Under the pieces are notes generated by a model that was not told the DNA's origin, ran no database searches, and was given only the letters and a program-made list of their open reading frames with translations. A DNA stretch of 64,000 nt from the NCBI GenBank assembly GCA_963976435.1, contig CAXBKQ010000002.1:124001-188000 (forward strand), read 5' to 3'. Made by a program: the position numbers and the translations under genes. This DNA comes from CAKZNE01 sp963976435 (GTDB taxonomy: Bacteria > Bacteroidota > Bacteroidia > Flavobacteriales > Schleiferiaceae). Of this stretch, positions 52,390 through 61,119 are shown one piece after another (position 1 is the first letter of the stretch; every line of letters starts with the position of its first letter).

Positions 52390-53643
52390 TTATTGTAAAA
52401 TAATTGTTTCAAAATCAGAATAGTTATCATAGCTGGAAATGATGACCTCCTCACCTTCATCCAAGCCGTTTTTTAGCTCAAAATAATCTGGGTTTTGCCT
52501 GCCAAGTTCTATTTCCCGTTTATAGGCCTTCCCCGATTCTTGATTTAATACATAAACCCACTTTCCGGCGGTATTACTATAAAACCCACCACGAGGAAGC
52601 AACAATGCTGGGACCGAATTACTGAGGGCTAATCGAATATTTAAAGACTGGCCTCTTCTAATTCCAGCTGGGATGGTATCTATAAAAACAAGCTCCACCT
52701 CAAACTGGTTATTGCTAACTTCTGGGAAAACCTTGGTCACCTCCAATTTATAAGAGTTACCAGCCATACTAAAGCTTCCCCTCTGTCCTATTTTAACCTT
52801 GCCCAAATAATGTTCATCAATATTGGAGGAGACACGATAGGCTTCTAAAACATCTATTCTTCCTAAATTTTCACCACGATTTTTACTCTCCCCAATTTCA
52901 GCATCGAAGGAGGTAAGTTGGCCAGATATTGGAGCTCTAACGGTAAGGTTTTTAAGATTGTCGGTTATAGCCAATAGATTTCTCTCCATCATTTCGATAG
53001 ATTTATCAATTCTCCCCACTTGTTGCTGTCTATATAGAAAATCTTTTTCGTAGCTACTTGCTAATAGTTTTCTTTTCTTTTTTAGATAGTCGTATCTAGA
53101 TCTACTATCCTCATATTGTTGTTTAGAAATCGCTTCAGATCGTATTAATGCTGTATCTATTTTAAATTGTCTTTCCATCCTCGACAATTCCTGTTCAATG
53201 TCAAGCACCTGTTCTTTAATATTCCTTTCATTTAATTCCATTTGAATCCTGGTATTCCTCAGATTATTAATTTGTTCTACAATCTGAGTTTCTCGATTCA
53301 TAAAGTCTAAGAGCAAATTCGTATTACTTAATTTCAATAAAGAATCGCCCTTTTTCACTTCTACTCCCGCCTCCACATATACTTCTTGAACTGTTCCGCC
53401 TTCAATGGCATCTAAGAAAAAACTTTCCACAGGCTCTGCATTTCCTTGAATTGGAATAACATCATCAAAAATCCCTTTAAGCACCTTTGCAGTTCGAATT
53501 CTTTCTCTGTCTAATCGGTGAGTACCGCCACTACCATTAAAAAGGAAAATATTAAACAAACCAAAAACTAAAAGCATGATAGTGATGCCTATCAATCTCT
53601 TTTTTCGTTTGTTCTTTTTAACTCCTACTATTTTTTTATCCAT
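52390..53643 (-). CDS. HlyD/MacA-type periplasmic adaptor subunit
   Basis: 417 residues: basic N-terminus, one membrane segment (about 16-34), lipoyl-like halves ('GGTVQEVYVEAGVEVKKGDSLLKL' region and 'NLTVRAPISGQLTSF') around a long alpha-hairpin coiled coil (about 115-220), then beta-barrel and membrane-proximal domains ('PALLLPRGGFYSNTAGKWVY'). A membrane-fusion protein for the ABC exporter. First gene of the operon; the 176-bp gap to the divergent regulator holds repeat and palindrome motifs. Confidence 0.92.
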   Translation of the reverse strand: MDKKIVGVKKNKRKKRLIGITIMLLVFGLFNIFLFNGSGGTHRLDRERIRTAKVLKGIFDDVIPIQGNAEPVESFFLDAIEGGTVQEVYVEAGVEVKKGDSLLKLSNTNLLLDFMNRETQIVEQINNLRNTRIQMELNERNIKEQVLDIEQELSRMERQFKIDTALIRSEAISKQQYEDSRSRYDYLKKKRKLLASSYEKDFLYRQQQVGRIDKSIEMMERNLLAITDNLKNLTVRAPISGQLTSFDAEIGESKNRGENLGRIDVLEAYRVSSNIDEHYLGKVKIGQRGSFSMAGNSYKLEVTKVFPEVSNNQFEVELVFIDTIPAGIRRGQSLNIRLALSNSVPALLLPRGGFYSNTAGKWVYVLNQESGKAYKREIELGRQNPDYFELKNGLDEGEEVIISSYDNYSDFETIILQ

Positions 53644-53701
53644 GAGGATGAATTCGCTTTTGTTGCTTAGAGGTAAAAAATGTACCGATATATTTAAGTA
53701 T

Positions 53702-53724
53702 TTGCAAATCAGTTAGTTGCAAAT
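53702..53724. promoter_or_regulatory. Direct repeat TTGCAAAT in the exporter-regulator gap
   Basis: TTGCAAAT occurs at 53702-53709 and 53717-53724, spaced 15 bp start to start, the first being inside the palindrome ATTTGCAAAT. Possible protein-binding repeats upstream of the adaptor gene. Confidence 0.3.
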
Positions 53725-53773
53725 AAAAAAGAAATTCCAACCCAAAAAAGTGTTCCAAAATTAAGCAGATCTC

Positions 53774-53789
53774 TGTTCGTATTCGAACA
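53774..53789. promoter_or_regulatory. Palindrome TGTTCG-N4-CGAACA, candidate activator site
   Basis: A perfect 6+4+6 inverted repeat 31 bp before the regulator gene, with a related half-site GTGTTCC at 53750-53756. In the divergent gap of an NtrC-type regulator and its likely target operon, this is the best candidate for the regulator's own binding site (inference). Confidence 0.45.
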
Positions 53790-53819
53790 CTTCTTACCTT
53801 TAGGGCATAATAAGATTTT

Positions 53820-55196
53820 ATGCAAAAAATTGACGGTGCTATATTAATCGTAGATGATGAAAAGGATATTTTAACTTCCCTTTCCCTTTATTTAAAGCAT
53901 CATTTTTCTAGAGTAGAAACATGCAGTGATCCTAAGGAAATTTCCTCAAAAATTGGTCAGGGAGAATTTAGTTGTATTGTATTAGACATGAATTTTCGCA
54001 AAGGTGTAAATGATGGAAAGGAAGGAATGTATTGGTTAAATTTCATAAAAGAGACTAGGCCAGAAACTGCGGTAATATTACTTACTGCCTATGGGAATTT
54101 GGAATTGGCGGTTGAAGCCTTAAAAATGGGAGCCTCAGATTTTATTCTTAAACCATGGAAAAATGAAAAACTACTTTCTACACTTATTCGTTCCATAGAA
54201 TTACAAAAATCAAAATCTGAAATAAAAAGATTAAAAAGTTTAAACAGCCAGCTCAGCAAGCAATTGCACCAAAGTGAGCCATTGTTTGAATCTCAATCGC
54301 CAAAAATGATGGAGCTTATAGAGACGGCCAAGAAAATTGCCAGCACAGAAGCCAGCATTTTAATTTATGGTGAAAATGGAACGGGCAAAGAAGTTTTGGC
54401 CAAGGCCATCCATGAGTATTCGGAAAGGAAATCAGCTCCATTTATTAAAGTTGACCTTGGTGCTGTTTCTATGAATCTATTGGAAAGTGAATTATTTGGA
54501 CATAAAAAAGGGAGCTTTACCGATGCAAAAATGGATAGGATAGGAAAATTTGAAATTGCCAATAAAGGCACCTTATTTTTAGATGAAATTTCCAACCTCC
54601 CACTTCCTGGACAGAATAAATTGTTGAGCGTGTTACAAAACCGTAGGATTACAGCACTGGGATCGAACCAAGAAATTGAAATAGATGTGAGGATAATAAG
54701 TGCCAGTAATGAAATGCTACCCGATAAAATAAAGGAGCAAAGTTTTAGGCAAGATTTATATTACCGGCTAAATACGGTGGAACTTAGAATTCCACCATTA
54801 AGGGAAAGAATGGAAGATATTGAAAAGCTCAGTTTGCAGTTTATTAGCCATTATTCCCAAAAATATGGAAAGCCAAATATGAGTTTAAACCCTACTGCCT
54901 TGCAAAAGATTAAATCCCATTCTTGGCCAGGAAATATTCGTGAGTTAATGCACAGGATGGAGAGGGCTGTAGTTTTAAGCACAGCGGAAATTAATGAATA
55001 CTCGTTTGATTTCAATGGCAAATCCCAAAGCAAGGATGCAGAAAAAACACTTCCCAGTCTAAAGTTGGAAGAAGTGGAAAAATATTGTATTAGAGAGGCT
55101 TTACAAAAAAACAAGTCCAATATTAGCAAGGCCGCTAGAGAGTTAGATATAAATAGGAATACCCTTTACCGTAAAATGGAAAAATATGGTCTATAA
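53820..55196 (+). CDS. NtrC-type sigma54-dependent response regulator
   Basis: 458 residues in three domains. Receiver (1-120): Asp12-Asp13, phospho-acceptor Asp56, Thr89, Lys111. AAA+ (about 155-395): Walker A GENGTGKE (184-191), Walker B 'TLFLDEI' (251-257). The sigma54-contact loop reads GSFTDA (231-236) where the classical form is GAFTGA; GAFTDA-like forms are, from memory, common in Bacteroidota. C-terminal Fis-type HTH 'NISKAARELDINRNTLYRKM'. Overlaps the sensor kinase by 11 bp; divergent from the ABC exporter it probably controls. Confidence 0.94.
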   Translation: MQKIDGAILIVDDEKDILTSLSLYLKHHFSRVETCSDPKEISSKIGQGEFSCIVLDMNFRKGVNDGKEGMYWLNFIKETRPETAVILLTAYGNLELAVEALKMGASDFILKPWKNEKLLSTLIRSIELQKSKSEIKRLKSLNSQLSKQLHQSEPLFESQSPKMMELIETAKKIASTEASILIYGENGTGKEVLAKAIHEYSERKSAPFIKVDLGAVSMNLLESELFGHKKGSFTDAKMDRIGKFEIANKGTLFLDEISNLPLPGQNKLLSVLQNRRITALGSNQEIEIDVRIISASNEMLPDKIKEQSFRQDLYYRLNTVELRIPPLRERMEDIEKLSLQFISHYSQKYGKPNMSLNPTALQKIKSHSWPGNIRELMHRMERAVVLSTAEINEYSFDFNGKSQSKDAEKTLPSLKLEEVEKYCIREALQKNKSNISKAARELDINRNTLYRKMEKYGL

Positions 55197-56049
55197 AAAA
55201 TTCTCTAGCCAAATAGTCTTGAGGTTCATATTCATTCAAATATGTATGATCCTTATTGCCTATTGTATGATAGTAAAATCTTGGTGGATAATTTCATTTC
55301 TCCTCTGTTTATTTTGGTTTTACCTGAGTCTTGAATTATTAAAAAAAATTAAAAAGACCAATGAAAAATTGAGCCTCTTTTTTCGTTCTGTACGATTAAA
55401 GGAATTTAGCAGCAGCTTTTCGAAAACCAAAGAAAAAAGTGGTTTCGACGAACTTCATGAATCCATGAATCAAGTGATTGAGCTTTTGAAAGAATCCAAA
55501 ATAAAAAAGGAGGCCCAACTAATGCTATTCCAGGGAATGATACAAAATCTTAGTACGGGTATATTGGTTGTAGATAAAGAAGAGCATATTATTTTGAGCA
55601 ATCCAGCAATCTTGAAAATGCTTAAAACTCCAGAAGAACAAAACTGGAAGAGATTCGCAAAAAGGAACCCAAAGATTTCTGAATGTTTAAAAGGACTAAA
55701 AAGTGAAGAAAAAATTATTATCACCCTCAGGAATGATAATTCAAAGGCCCAACAATTGCTAATTACAAAGAGGCATTTTCACATCAATCAGCTAGACTAT
55801 AATTTTTATTCTTTTCAGGATATCCATCAAGAATTAGAGAAAAAAGAAATTGAATCATGGCAAAAATTAATAAGAGTTCTTACCCATGAAATTATGAATT
55901 CTGTTAGCCCAATTGTTTCTTTAAGTTCCACCTTGAAATTGTTGTTAGACAATTCGCACTCTGAAGAAGGCTATCAAAAAATCGAAATAGAAAAGTTTAA
56001 GGATGTTTTATTATTGTTGAAACCATTCAAAACAGAAGCGAAGGTTTAA
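55186..56049 (+). CDS. Sensor histidine kinase, N-terminal part (frameshifted gene)
   Basis: 287 residues: two membrane segments close together (about 11-30 and 34-52), a HAMP-like linker, a PAS-like domain (about 108-213) and the phospho-acceptor helix 'RVLTHEIMNSVSPIVSLSS' with His234. The frame then breaks: after 'KFKDVLLLL' it continues as out-of-frame 'KPFKTEAKV' and stops. The next frame carries the expected continuation 'ETIQNRSEGL' directly joined to the following ORF. A single missing base near 56010-56022 explains this. Cognate of the NtrC-type regulator. Confidence 0.88.
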   Translation: MVYKKFSSQIVLRFIFIQICMILIAYCMIVKSWWIISFLLCLFWFYLSLELLKKIKKTNEKLSLFFRSVRLKEFSSSFSKTKEKSGFDELHESMNQVIELLKESKIKKEAQLMLFQGMIQNLSTGILVVDKEEHIILSNPAILKMLKTPEEQNWKRFAKRNPKISECLKGLKSEEKIIITLRNDNSKAQQLLITKRHFHINQLDYNFYSFQDIHQELEKKEIESWQKLIRVLTHEIMNSVSPIVSLSSTLKLLLDNSHSEEGYQKIEIEKFKDVLLLLKPFKTEAKV

Positions 56050-56543
56050 TGAGCTTTATTGATGAGTATTCTCAACTTACCAGAATCCCAAAACCAAAAC
56101 TGGAATCATTTGATATTTTGCCTGGTATCCGAGAACTGGAACAGCTTTTAAAGGCAAGCTTAAAAGAAAAAAACATTGTTTGGAAAATAAATTGCAGCTA
56201 TTCTAGCTTATTGGTAAAAGCAGACCCTAATCTATTGAGTCAGGTTCTATTAAACCTTCTTCACAATGCCATAGATTCTTTTGAGGATATTAAACAGGAG
56301 GCTGAAATTCAAATAGAAATTAAAAAGGAAGGCCAACAAACAAAAATAACTATCCACGACAATGGCTGTGGTATAAATAAGGAAATTAGGGCTGATATTT
56401 TTCTGCCATTTTTCAGCACCAAGGAAAAAGGAAGTGGTATCGGTTTGAGTTTAAGCAAAAATATTTTATTGGCCCACCGAGGGAATTTAACCTATATCCC
56501 AAATAAAAAAGGCAGTTCCTTTTGTATAGAACTGCCTAATTAA
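56049..56543 (+). CDS. Sensor histidine kinase, C-terminal ATPase part (frameshifted gene)
   Basis: 164 residues from the ATG at 56049, which overlaps the previous stop (TAATG). They form the end of the HisKA helix and the HATPase_c domain: N box 'QVLLNLLHNAIDSFEDI', G1 'IHDNGCGINKEI', F/G2 'PFFSTKEKGSGIGLSLSKNI'. In the same frame upstream of the ATG the codons read 'ETIQNRSEGL', so this is not a free-standing ORF but the rest of the kinase at 55186. It might still be translated separately by coupling (inference). A minus-strand terminator lies in its 3' end. Confidence 0.85.
   Translation: MSFIDEYSQLTRIPKPKLESFDILPGIRELEQLLKASLKEKNIVWKINCSYSSLLVKADPNLLSQVLLNLLHNAIDSFEDIKQEAEIQIEIKKEGQQTKITIHDNGCGINKEIRADIFLPFFSTKEKGSGIGLSLSKNILLAHRGNLTYIPNKKGSSFCIELPN
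56501..56537 (-). terminator. Terminator of lysA-GNAT inside the kinase 3' end
   Basis: Perfect 9-bp stem AGGCAGTTC (56510-56518) with GAACTGCCT (56529-56537). On the minus strand it is followed by TTTTTATTT. It ends the GNAT transcript 22 bp after its stop and lies within the last codons of the opposite-strand kinase. Confidence 0.78.
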
Positions 56544-56558
56544 TATTTATTTGGAGGC

Positions 56559-57017
56559 TTAAAACTTTTCCAAGGTCATTTTACAGTTCCACCATTCCTT
56601 TTCTATCATTGCGCCTTGGTTTTCATAAAATTCCACAGCAGGACTATTCCAATCTAGCACCTGCCAATCTAATCTTATAGCCCCTTGAGATTTGGCAATC
56701 TTTGCCGTTTCCTCTAGCAAGGCTAAACCTAAGCCTTGTCCTCTATTTTCAGGTCTTACGTAAAGGTCTTCTAAATAAAAACACCTTCCACGCCATGTAG
56801 AATATCTTGGATAGTAGAGTGAAATTCCTTTAACATCCCCATTCATTTCGGCAACAATAAAATCAAAAGCCTTATGTAATTTCCAGTCTTCCAATAGCTT
56901 TTCCTGGGTATTGACAACCATTTCTGGAGCTTTTTCATAAACTGCTAGTTCGTGAATTAATTCCATAAGGCTAGCCATGTCACCCTCTTCGCCCTTTCTT
57001 ATCAAAAAGTCTCTCAT
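56559..57017 (-). CDS. GNAT family N-acetyltransferase
   Basis: 152 residues of the diamine/spermidine-acetyltransferase-like branch: 'IRKGEEGDMASLMELIHELA', acyl-CoA motif A 'YLEDLYVRPENRGQGLGLALLE' (R-G-Q-G-L-G) and 'RLDWQVLDWNSPAVEFYENQ'. Substrate may be a small amine; not proven. Its ATG overlaps the lysA stop by 4 bp, so it is made together with lysA. Confidence 0.92.
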   Translation of the reverse strand: MRDFLIRKGEEGDMASLMELIHELAVYEKAPEMVVNTQEKLLEDWKLHKAFDFIVAEMNGDVKGISLYYPRYSTWRGRCFYLEDLYVRPENRGQGLGLALLEETAKIAKSQGAIRLDWQVLDWNSPAVEFYENQGAMIEKEWWNCKMTLEKF

Positions 57018-58246
57018 AAATCTATTTCAATTTGATTTCGAAGGATGTCCTCCAACTCTTGTCGTTTAGTGATTAAATGTGCTTTGGATTTATGGATCAA
57101 AATTTCGGCAGGCTTAAATCGACTATTATAATTATTGCTCATGGTATAACAATAGGCACCTGCATTTTTAAAACACAGAACATCCCCTTCTTTAATTTCT
57201 GCTATCTGTCTGTCATTTGCAAAAGTATCCGTCTCACAGATATATCCTACAACTGTATATAGCCTTTGTCTTCCTTCAGGATTACTAATGTTTTCAATAT
57301 GATGGTAGGCATCGTAAAACATTGGGCGAATCATATGATTTAGACCAGTATCTACACCTGCAAAAACGGTAGCGGTAGTTTGTTTAATCACATTCACCTT
57401 GGTGAAAAAATAGCCAGATTCGCTCACCAAAAATTTCCCGGGTTCGAATTCAATTTCCAATTCCCTTCCATATTCTTTACAAAAATTCTTAAAGAGTTTA
57501 GACATTTTGGAGCCTAATTCTTCAATGTTAGTAGATATATCATTGGGTTTATAGGCTACTTTAAAACCACTTCCAAAATCTACAAACTTTAGGTTTTTAA
57601 AATCGTGAGCTATGTCTAAAAGTAGTTCCGCCCCTCTCAAGAAAACATCAACATCAAGAATATCACTTCCGGTATGCATATGTAAACCTTCCACATTAAT
57701 GTTTAGGCCTTTAATCAATCTTTCTAAATGTCTTAATTGGTGGATACTAATTCCAAATTTAGAATCAATATGGCCTGTAGAAATCTTAATATTCCCTCCA
57801 GCCATAATATGTGGATTCATCCGAATACAAACAGGATATGAATTTCCATATTCAGTACCGAATTGTTCGAGGATGCTAAGATTATCGATATTAATTCTCA
57901 CTCCTAATTTTACCGCCTCTTTAATCTCATCTATAGAAACCCCATTTGGAGTGTACATAATATCGTCTGGGGAGAAACCAGCCTTCAAACCTATATGAAC
58001 CTCCTGTATTGAAACAGTATCCAAACCACTGCCTAAAGATTTAAAAAATCTGAGCACATTGATATTGGTAAGCGCCTTACAAGCATAGTTTATCTTCATC
58101 TTACTACCCTTAAAAGCGTCCTTTAATCGTTTATACTGACTTTCCATTTTTACAGAATCATAAACATAAATTGGAGTTCCAAACTCCTCACATAAATCCA
58201 AAGGATTAATCCCTTGAATAAGGTTCTTTTGGGTAGTATTAGTCAT
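57014..58246 (-). CDS. lysA: Diaminopimelate decarboxylase
   Basis: 410 residues of the fold III PLP decarboxylases; last step of lysine synthesis. 'FGTPIYVYDS' start, PLP-Lys in 'INYACKALTN', 'SGLDTVSIQEVHIGLKAGF', 'GLHMHTGSDIL', 'FVDFGSGFKVAY', 'EFEPGKFLVSESG' and the substrate-binding 'ICETDTFANDR' (the usual CESxD reads CETDTF). All catalytic landmarks are present. First gene of the lysA-GNAT operon. Confidence 0.95.
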   Translation of the reverse strand: MTNTTQKNLIQGINPLDLCEEFGTPIYVYDSVKMESQYKRLKDAFKGSKMKINYACKALTNINVLRFFKSLGSGLDTVSIQEVHIGLKAGFSPDDIMYTPNGVSIDEIKEAVKLGVRINIDNLSILEQFGTEYGNSYPVCIRMNPHIMAGGNIKISTGHIDSKFGISIHQLRHLERLIKGLNINVEGLHMHTGSDILDVDVFLRGAELLLDIAHDFKNLKFVDFGSGFKVAYKPNDISTNIEELGSKMSKLFKNFCKEYGRELEIEFEPGKFLVSESGYFFTKVNVIKQTTATVFAGVDTGLNHMIRPMFYDAYHHIENISNPEGRQRLYTVVGYICETDTFANDRQIAEIKEGDVLCFKNAGAYCYTMSNNYNSRFKPAEILIHKSKAHLITKRQELEDILRNQIEIDL

Positions 58247-58482
58247 TGCTAATTATATAATTTTTGATTGGCTGCTAAATTACTTGTTTTAAAAACTAAT
58301 CAAAGGCGATTTATGGATTTAATGAAAGCAGGTCATTGTTCCCACGAAACAATGCTTTTGGAAAAATAAAGCAGTAATAATTCCCAATAGTGGGCTAGAA
58401 TCCAGCGAAAAATTTAATCCTAAATTAACCTTGGAAAAGGAATATTAAGATCAAATTAGGGGTCTAGGCTTTTCAATTTTCC

Positions 58483-58490
58483 TATTTTTG
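58483..58490 (+). promoter_or_regulatory. Putative -7 element of serC-serA
   Basis: TATTTTTG fits TAnnTTTG, 30 bases before the serC ATG at 58521. Its position after the in-frame start at 58488 argues for 58521 as the true start. No clear -33 box. Confidence 0.45.
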
Positions 58491-58520
58491 GCGCAAATTA
58501 AGTTAGCTTATCTCATAACT

Positions 58521-59594
58521 ATGAAAGTACACAACTTTTCTGCCGGTCCTTGTATTTTAGCACCGGAGGTTTTAAAACAAGCATCCGATGCAGTTTTAAA
58601 CTTTGACAACCTTGATTTATCACTTCTTGAAATTAGCCATAGAAGTAAAAACTTTGTGGCAGTAATGGACAGAGCAGTGAGCCTTGTAAAAGAATTATTA
58701 GAAGTTCCTGAAGGATATTCTGTTCTATTTTTACAGGGAGGGGCAAGTTTAGAGTTTATTATGGTGGCCTATAACCTTATGAAAAATGAAGGAGGAGTTG
58801 CTGCATATACTGAGACTGGAACTTGGGCGAAAAATGCCATCAAAGAAGCTAAAAGGATTGGAGAAGTTAAAATTGTTGGTAGTTCCAAAGAATCCAATTT
58901 CAACTTTATTCCAAAAGGATATGATATTCCTACAGATGTAGATTATTTTCATTGTACCTCTAACAATACCATTTTTGGTACCCAGATGAAATCCTTCCCA
59001 AACCCAGATTGTTTGATGGTTTGTGATATGTCTTCTGATATTTTTAGCCGTAAGGTAGATGTCTCCAAATTTGACCTGATATATGCCGGGGCACAGAAAA
59101 ACATGGGGCCTGCTGGTGCAACATTGGTAATTGTTAAAGATGAAATTCTTGGTAAATCTGGTAGAGATATTCCTGCTTATTTAGACTATCAAACCCATAT
59201 CAATAAGGATTCGATGTTCAATACTCCACCGGTATTTTCAGTCTATGTTTCAATGTTAACTCTGGAATGGCTAAAAGCCAATGGTGGAATTTCTTGGATA
59301 GAAGAAAGAAACGAACAAAAGGCGGAACTAATTTATTCAGAAATCGATAAAAACCCTTTATTCCAAGGAACAGCCGAAAAAGAAGACCGTTCGAATATGA
59401 ATGTTTGCTTTTTATTGAAAGATGAAAGTTTGAGTGAAGAGTTTGACAGTATGTGGAAGGCGGCTGGAATAAGTGGAATAAATGGACATAGAAGTGTTGG
59501 AGGTTATAGAGCGAGTTTGTACAATGCCCTTCCTCTTGAAAGTGTAAAAGCTTTAACTGATGTGATGTCCGAATTAGCCCAAAAACATGCTTAA
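58521..59594 (+). CDS. serC: Phosphoserine aminotransferase
   Basis: 357 residues from ATG 58521 (MKVHNFSAGPCILAPEVL), the family start; the open frame reaches back to 58488 but that part overlaps the promoter. Transaminates phosphohydroxypyruvate with Glu in serine synthesis; PLP enzyme. PLP Lys in 'YAGAQKNMGPAG', 'FLQGGASLEFIMVAYNLM', 'FHCTSNNTIFGTQM' and the end 'GHRSVGGYRASLYNALPLES' are intact. 16 bp before serA. Confidence 0.96.
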   Translation: MKVHNFSAGPCILAPEVLKQASDAVLNFDNLDLSLLEISHRSKNFVAVMDRAVSLVKELLEVPEGYSVLFLQGGASLEFIMVAYNLMKNEGGVAAYTETGTWAKNAIKEAKRIGEVKIVGSSKESNFNFIPKGYDIPTDVDYFHCTSNNTIFGTQMKSFPNPDCLMVCDMSSDIFSRKVDVSKFDLIYAGAQKNMGPAGATLVIVKDEILGKSGRDIPAYLDYQTHINKDSMFNTPPVFSVYVSMLTLEWLKANGGISWIEERNEQKAELIYSEIDKNPLFQGTAEKEDRSNMNVCFLLKDESLSEEFDSMWKAAGISGINGHRSVGGYRASLYNALPLESVKALTDVMSELAQKHA

Positions 59595-59610
59595 TCGCAA
59601 ATAAATAATT

Positions 59611-60570
59611 ATGAGAATATTAGCAAATGATGGTATTTCACCATCTGGAAAGAATAAACTTGAAGAGGCTGGATTCACTGTAGATCTGACCAAAGTAGCA
59701 CAAGATCAATTAGAATCTTATTGCAAAGAGCATAATGTAGAAGCCATTTTGGTGAGAAGTGCTACAAAAGTTCGCCAAGATCTAATTGATGCCCTTGAAG
59801 GTCAATTAAAACTAATTGGTAGAGGAGGTGTAGGAATGGATAATATTGATGTGGATTATGCCAAATCTAAAGGTATTCACGTAATCAATACTCCAGCGGC
59901 AAGCTCTAGATCTGTAGCAGAACTTGTATTTGCCCACCTGATGGGAATGGTTCGTTTCCTTTTTGATAGCAACCAAAAAATGCCATTGGAAGGAGAGACC
60001 AATTTCAAAGTATTGAAGAAAAACTATGGAGGAGGTTCCGAATTAAAAGGTAAAACAATAGGAATAATTGGCCTGGGAAGAATTGGTAGAGAAGTAGCAA
60101 AAATGGCCTATGGATTAGGGATGAATATTGCAGGTCATGATGCCTATTTTAAAGAGCCCTTCGATTTAGAAATGGAATTTGCAGATGGTCAAAGTTTGAA
60201 AACTCAAATAAAACCAACCTCAATGGAGGAAGTATTAAAATCTTCAGATTTTATTACAGTTCATATTTCTGGAGCTGGCCAAAGCCTTATTGGCGCCAAA
60301 GAAATAGCCATGATGAAAGACAATGCAGGTATTATTAATACCGCTAGAGGTGGAGTGGTTAATGAAGAAGCCCTTTTAGAGGCTTTGGAAGACGGCAAAC
60401 TTAAATATGCCGGATTGGATGTTTTTGAAAATGAACCAAATCCAAAAATCAGCATTTTGATGAGCCCCTACACAAGTCTAAGTCCACACATTGGAGCGGC
60501 AACTATGGAAGCTCAAGACAGGATAGGCGAAGAATTAGCTGATCAAATTAGCAGCCTTTTAAAAAATTAA
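59611..60570 (+). CDS. serA: D-3-phosphoglycerate dehydrogenase (short form)
   Basis: 319 residues of the D-2-hydroxyacid dehydrogenase family. 'LIGRGGVGMDNIDVDYAKSK' substrate part, Rossmann 'TIGIIGLGRIGREVAKMAYG', catalytic Arg in 'INTARGGVVNEEAL', Glu in 'DVFENEPNP' and His in 'LSPHIGAATMEAQ'. It lacks a C-terminal ACT domain, so feedback by serine of the E. coli type is not expected. Forms an operon with serC; the last step (SerB) is not in the window. Confidence 0.93.
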   Translation: MRILANDGISPSGKNKLEEAGFTVDLTKVAQDQLESYCKEHNVEAILVRSATKVRQDLIDALEGQLKLIGRGGVGMDNIDVDYAKSKGIHVINTPAASSRSVAELVFAHLMGMVRFLFDSNQKMPLEGETNFKVLKKNYGGGSELKGKTIGIIGLGRIGREVAKMAYGLGMNIAGHDAYFKEPFDLEMEFADGQSLKTQIKPTSMEEVLKSSDFITVHISGAGQSLIGAKEIAMMKDNAGIINTARGGVVNEEALLEALEDGKLKYAGLDVFENEPNPKISILMSPYTSLSPHIGAATMEAQDRIGEELADQISSLLKN

Positions 60571-60572
60571 AG

Positions 60573-60606
60573 AAAAAAAAATCTCGCTAAGCGAGATTTT
60601 TTTTTG
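60573..60606 (+). terminator. Terminator of serC-serA
   Basis: ATCTCGC (60581-60587) pairs with GCGAGAT (60591-60597), loop TAA, extended by A/T runs and followed by nine or more Ts. It is 10 bp after the serA stop. Confidence 0.88.
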
Positions 60607-60727
60607 GGGTAACACCCAACTCTTTTGAATTTCATTCCGTTACCTATATAAGATCGAAACTTTTTTAAAAAGTTGGATTTTTATTTTTTGATTTTAAAAT
60701 CGCAAAATCAAAGGGGAAAACAAAAAC

Positions 60728-60787
60728 GTTATAATACTAGGTAGGGTTTCCTAACCCTATCTGGTTTTTATACCTTCTAAAGTTTAA
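60728..60787 (+). repeat. Hairpin repeat element copy 1
   Basis: Begins GTTATAATAC, then a 13-bp stem (60736-60748 with 60753-60765, two G-U pairs on the + strand, loop TCCT), then TTTTTA and the tail TCTAAAGTTTAA. Same order of parts as copy 2 at 61120: leader, CAGATA/TATCTG-type stem, T-rich spacer, AAGTTTAA-type tail. Confidence 0.5.
60736..60770 (+). terminator. Terminator-like hairpin in copy 1
   Basis: A 13-bp stem with tetraloop followed by a run of five Ts. It lies 165 bp after the serA stop, which already has its own terminator, so it may end a separate short RNA or be a backup. Confidence 0.45.
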
Positions 60788-60821
60788 ATTTCCGTAAAAA
60801 AAACATTCCACACCATACCGA

Positions 60822-60841
60822 TTAACCAATTATTTGGTTAA
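60822..60841. promoter_or_regulatory. 8-bp inverted repeat TTAACCAA-N4-TTGGTTAA
   Basis: Perfect arms at 60822-60829 and 60834-60841. No T-run follows, so it is more like an operator or an RNA hairpin than a terminator. Confidence 0.3.
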
Positions 60842-61119
60842 ACATCTAATAATATCCAAGGGTTCTTAGGCTAAATACCGATTTATTTTTTGCCGAAATC
60901 TGGAAATTTAGAAAAATAGTTTTTTCAAATTACTGGAAGCCAAGCTCTAATGAAAAGCTCATGGATTTTTATCTTTTTTTTTGAAAAAAATTGAGAATTC
61001 ACCCAACCGATTTTCGCTTTTGATCGTCTTCTTTACCAGCACATCTATTCTCATGTGATGGGCGATAATTATTTATTTTATGTTGTAGGGGTACGGCATA
61101 AATAAAAGGAAAGCTAAAT

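Noticed and set aside
53644..53819. A sigma54 -24/-12 promoter before the exporter operon
   Set aside because: I tried several TTGGAA/TTTGCA pairs on both strands; the GG-to-GC spacing was never 12, so none is supported.
60730..60735. TATAAT in the hairpin repeat leaders as a sigma70 -10 box
   Set aside because: Bacteroidota housekeeping promoters use TTTG/TAnnTTTG and there is no -35 element at the right distance; the match is probably coincidence.
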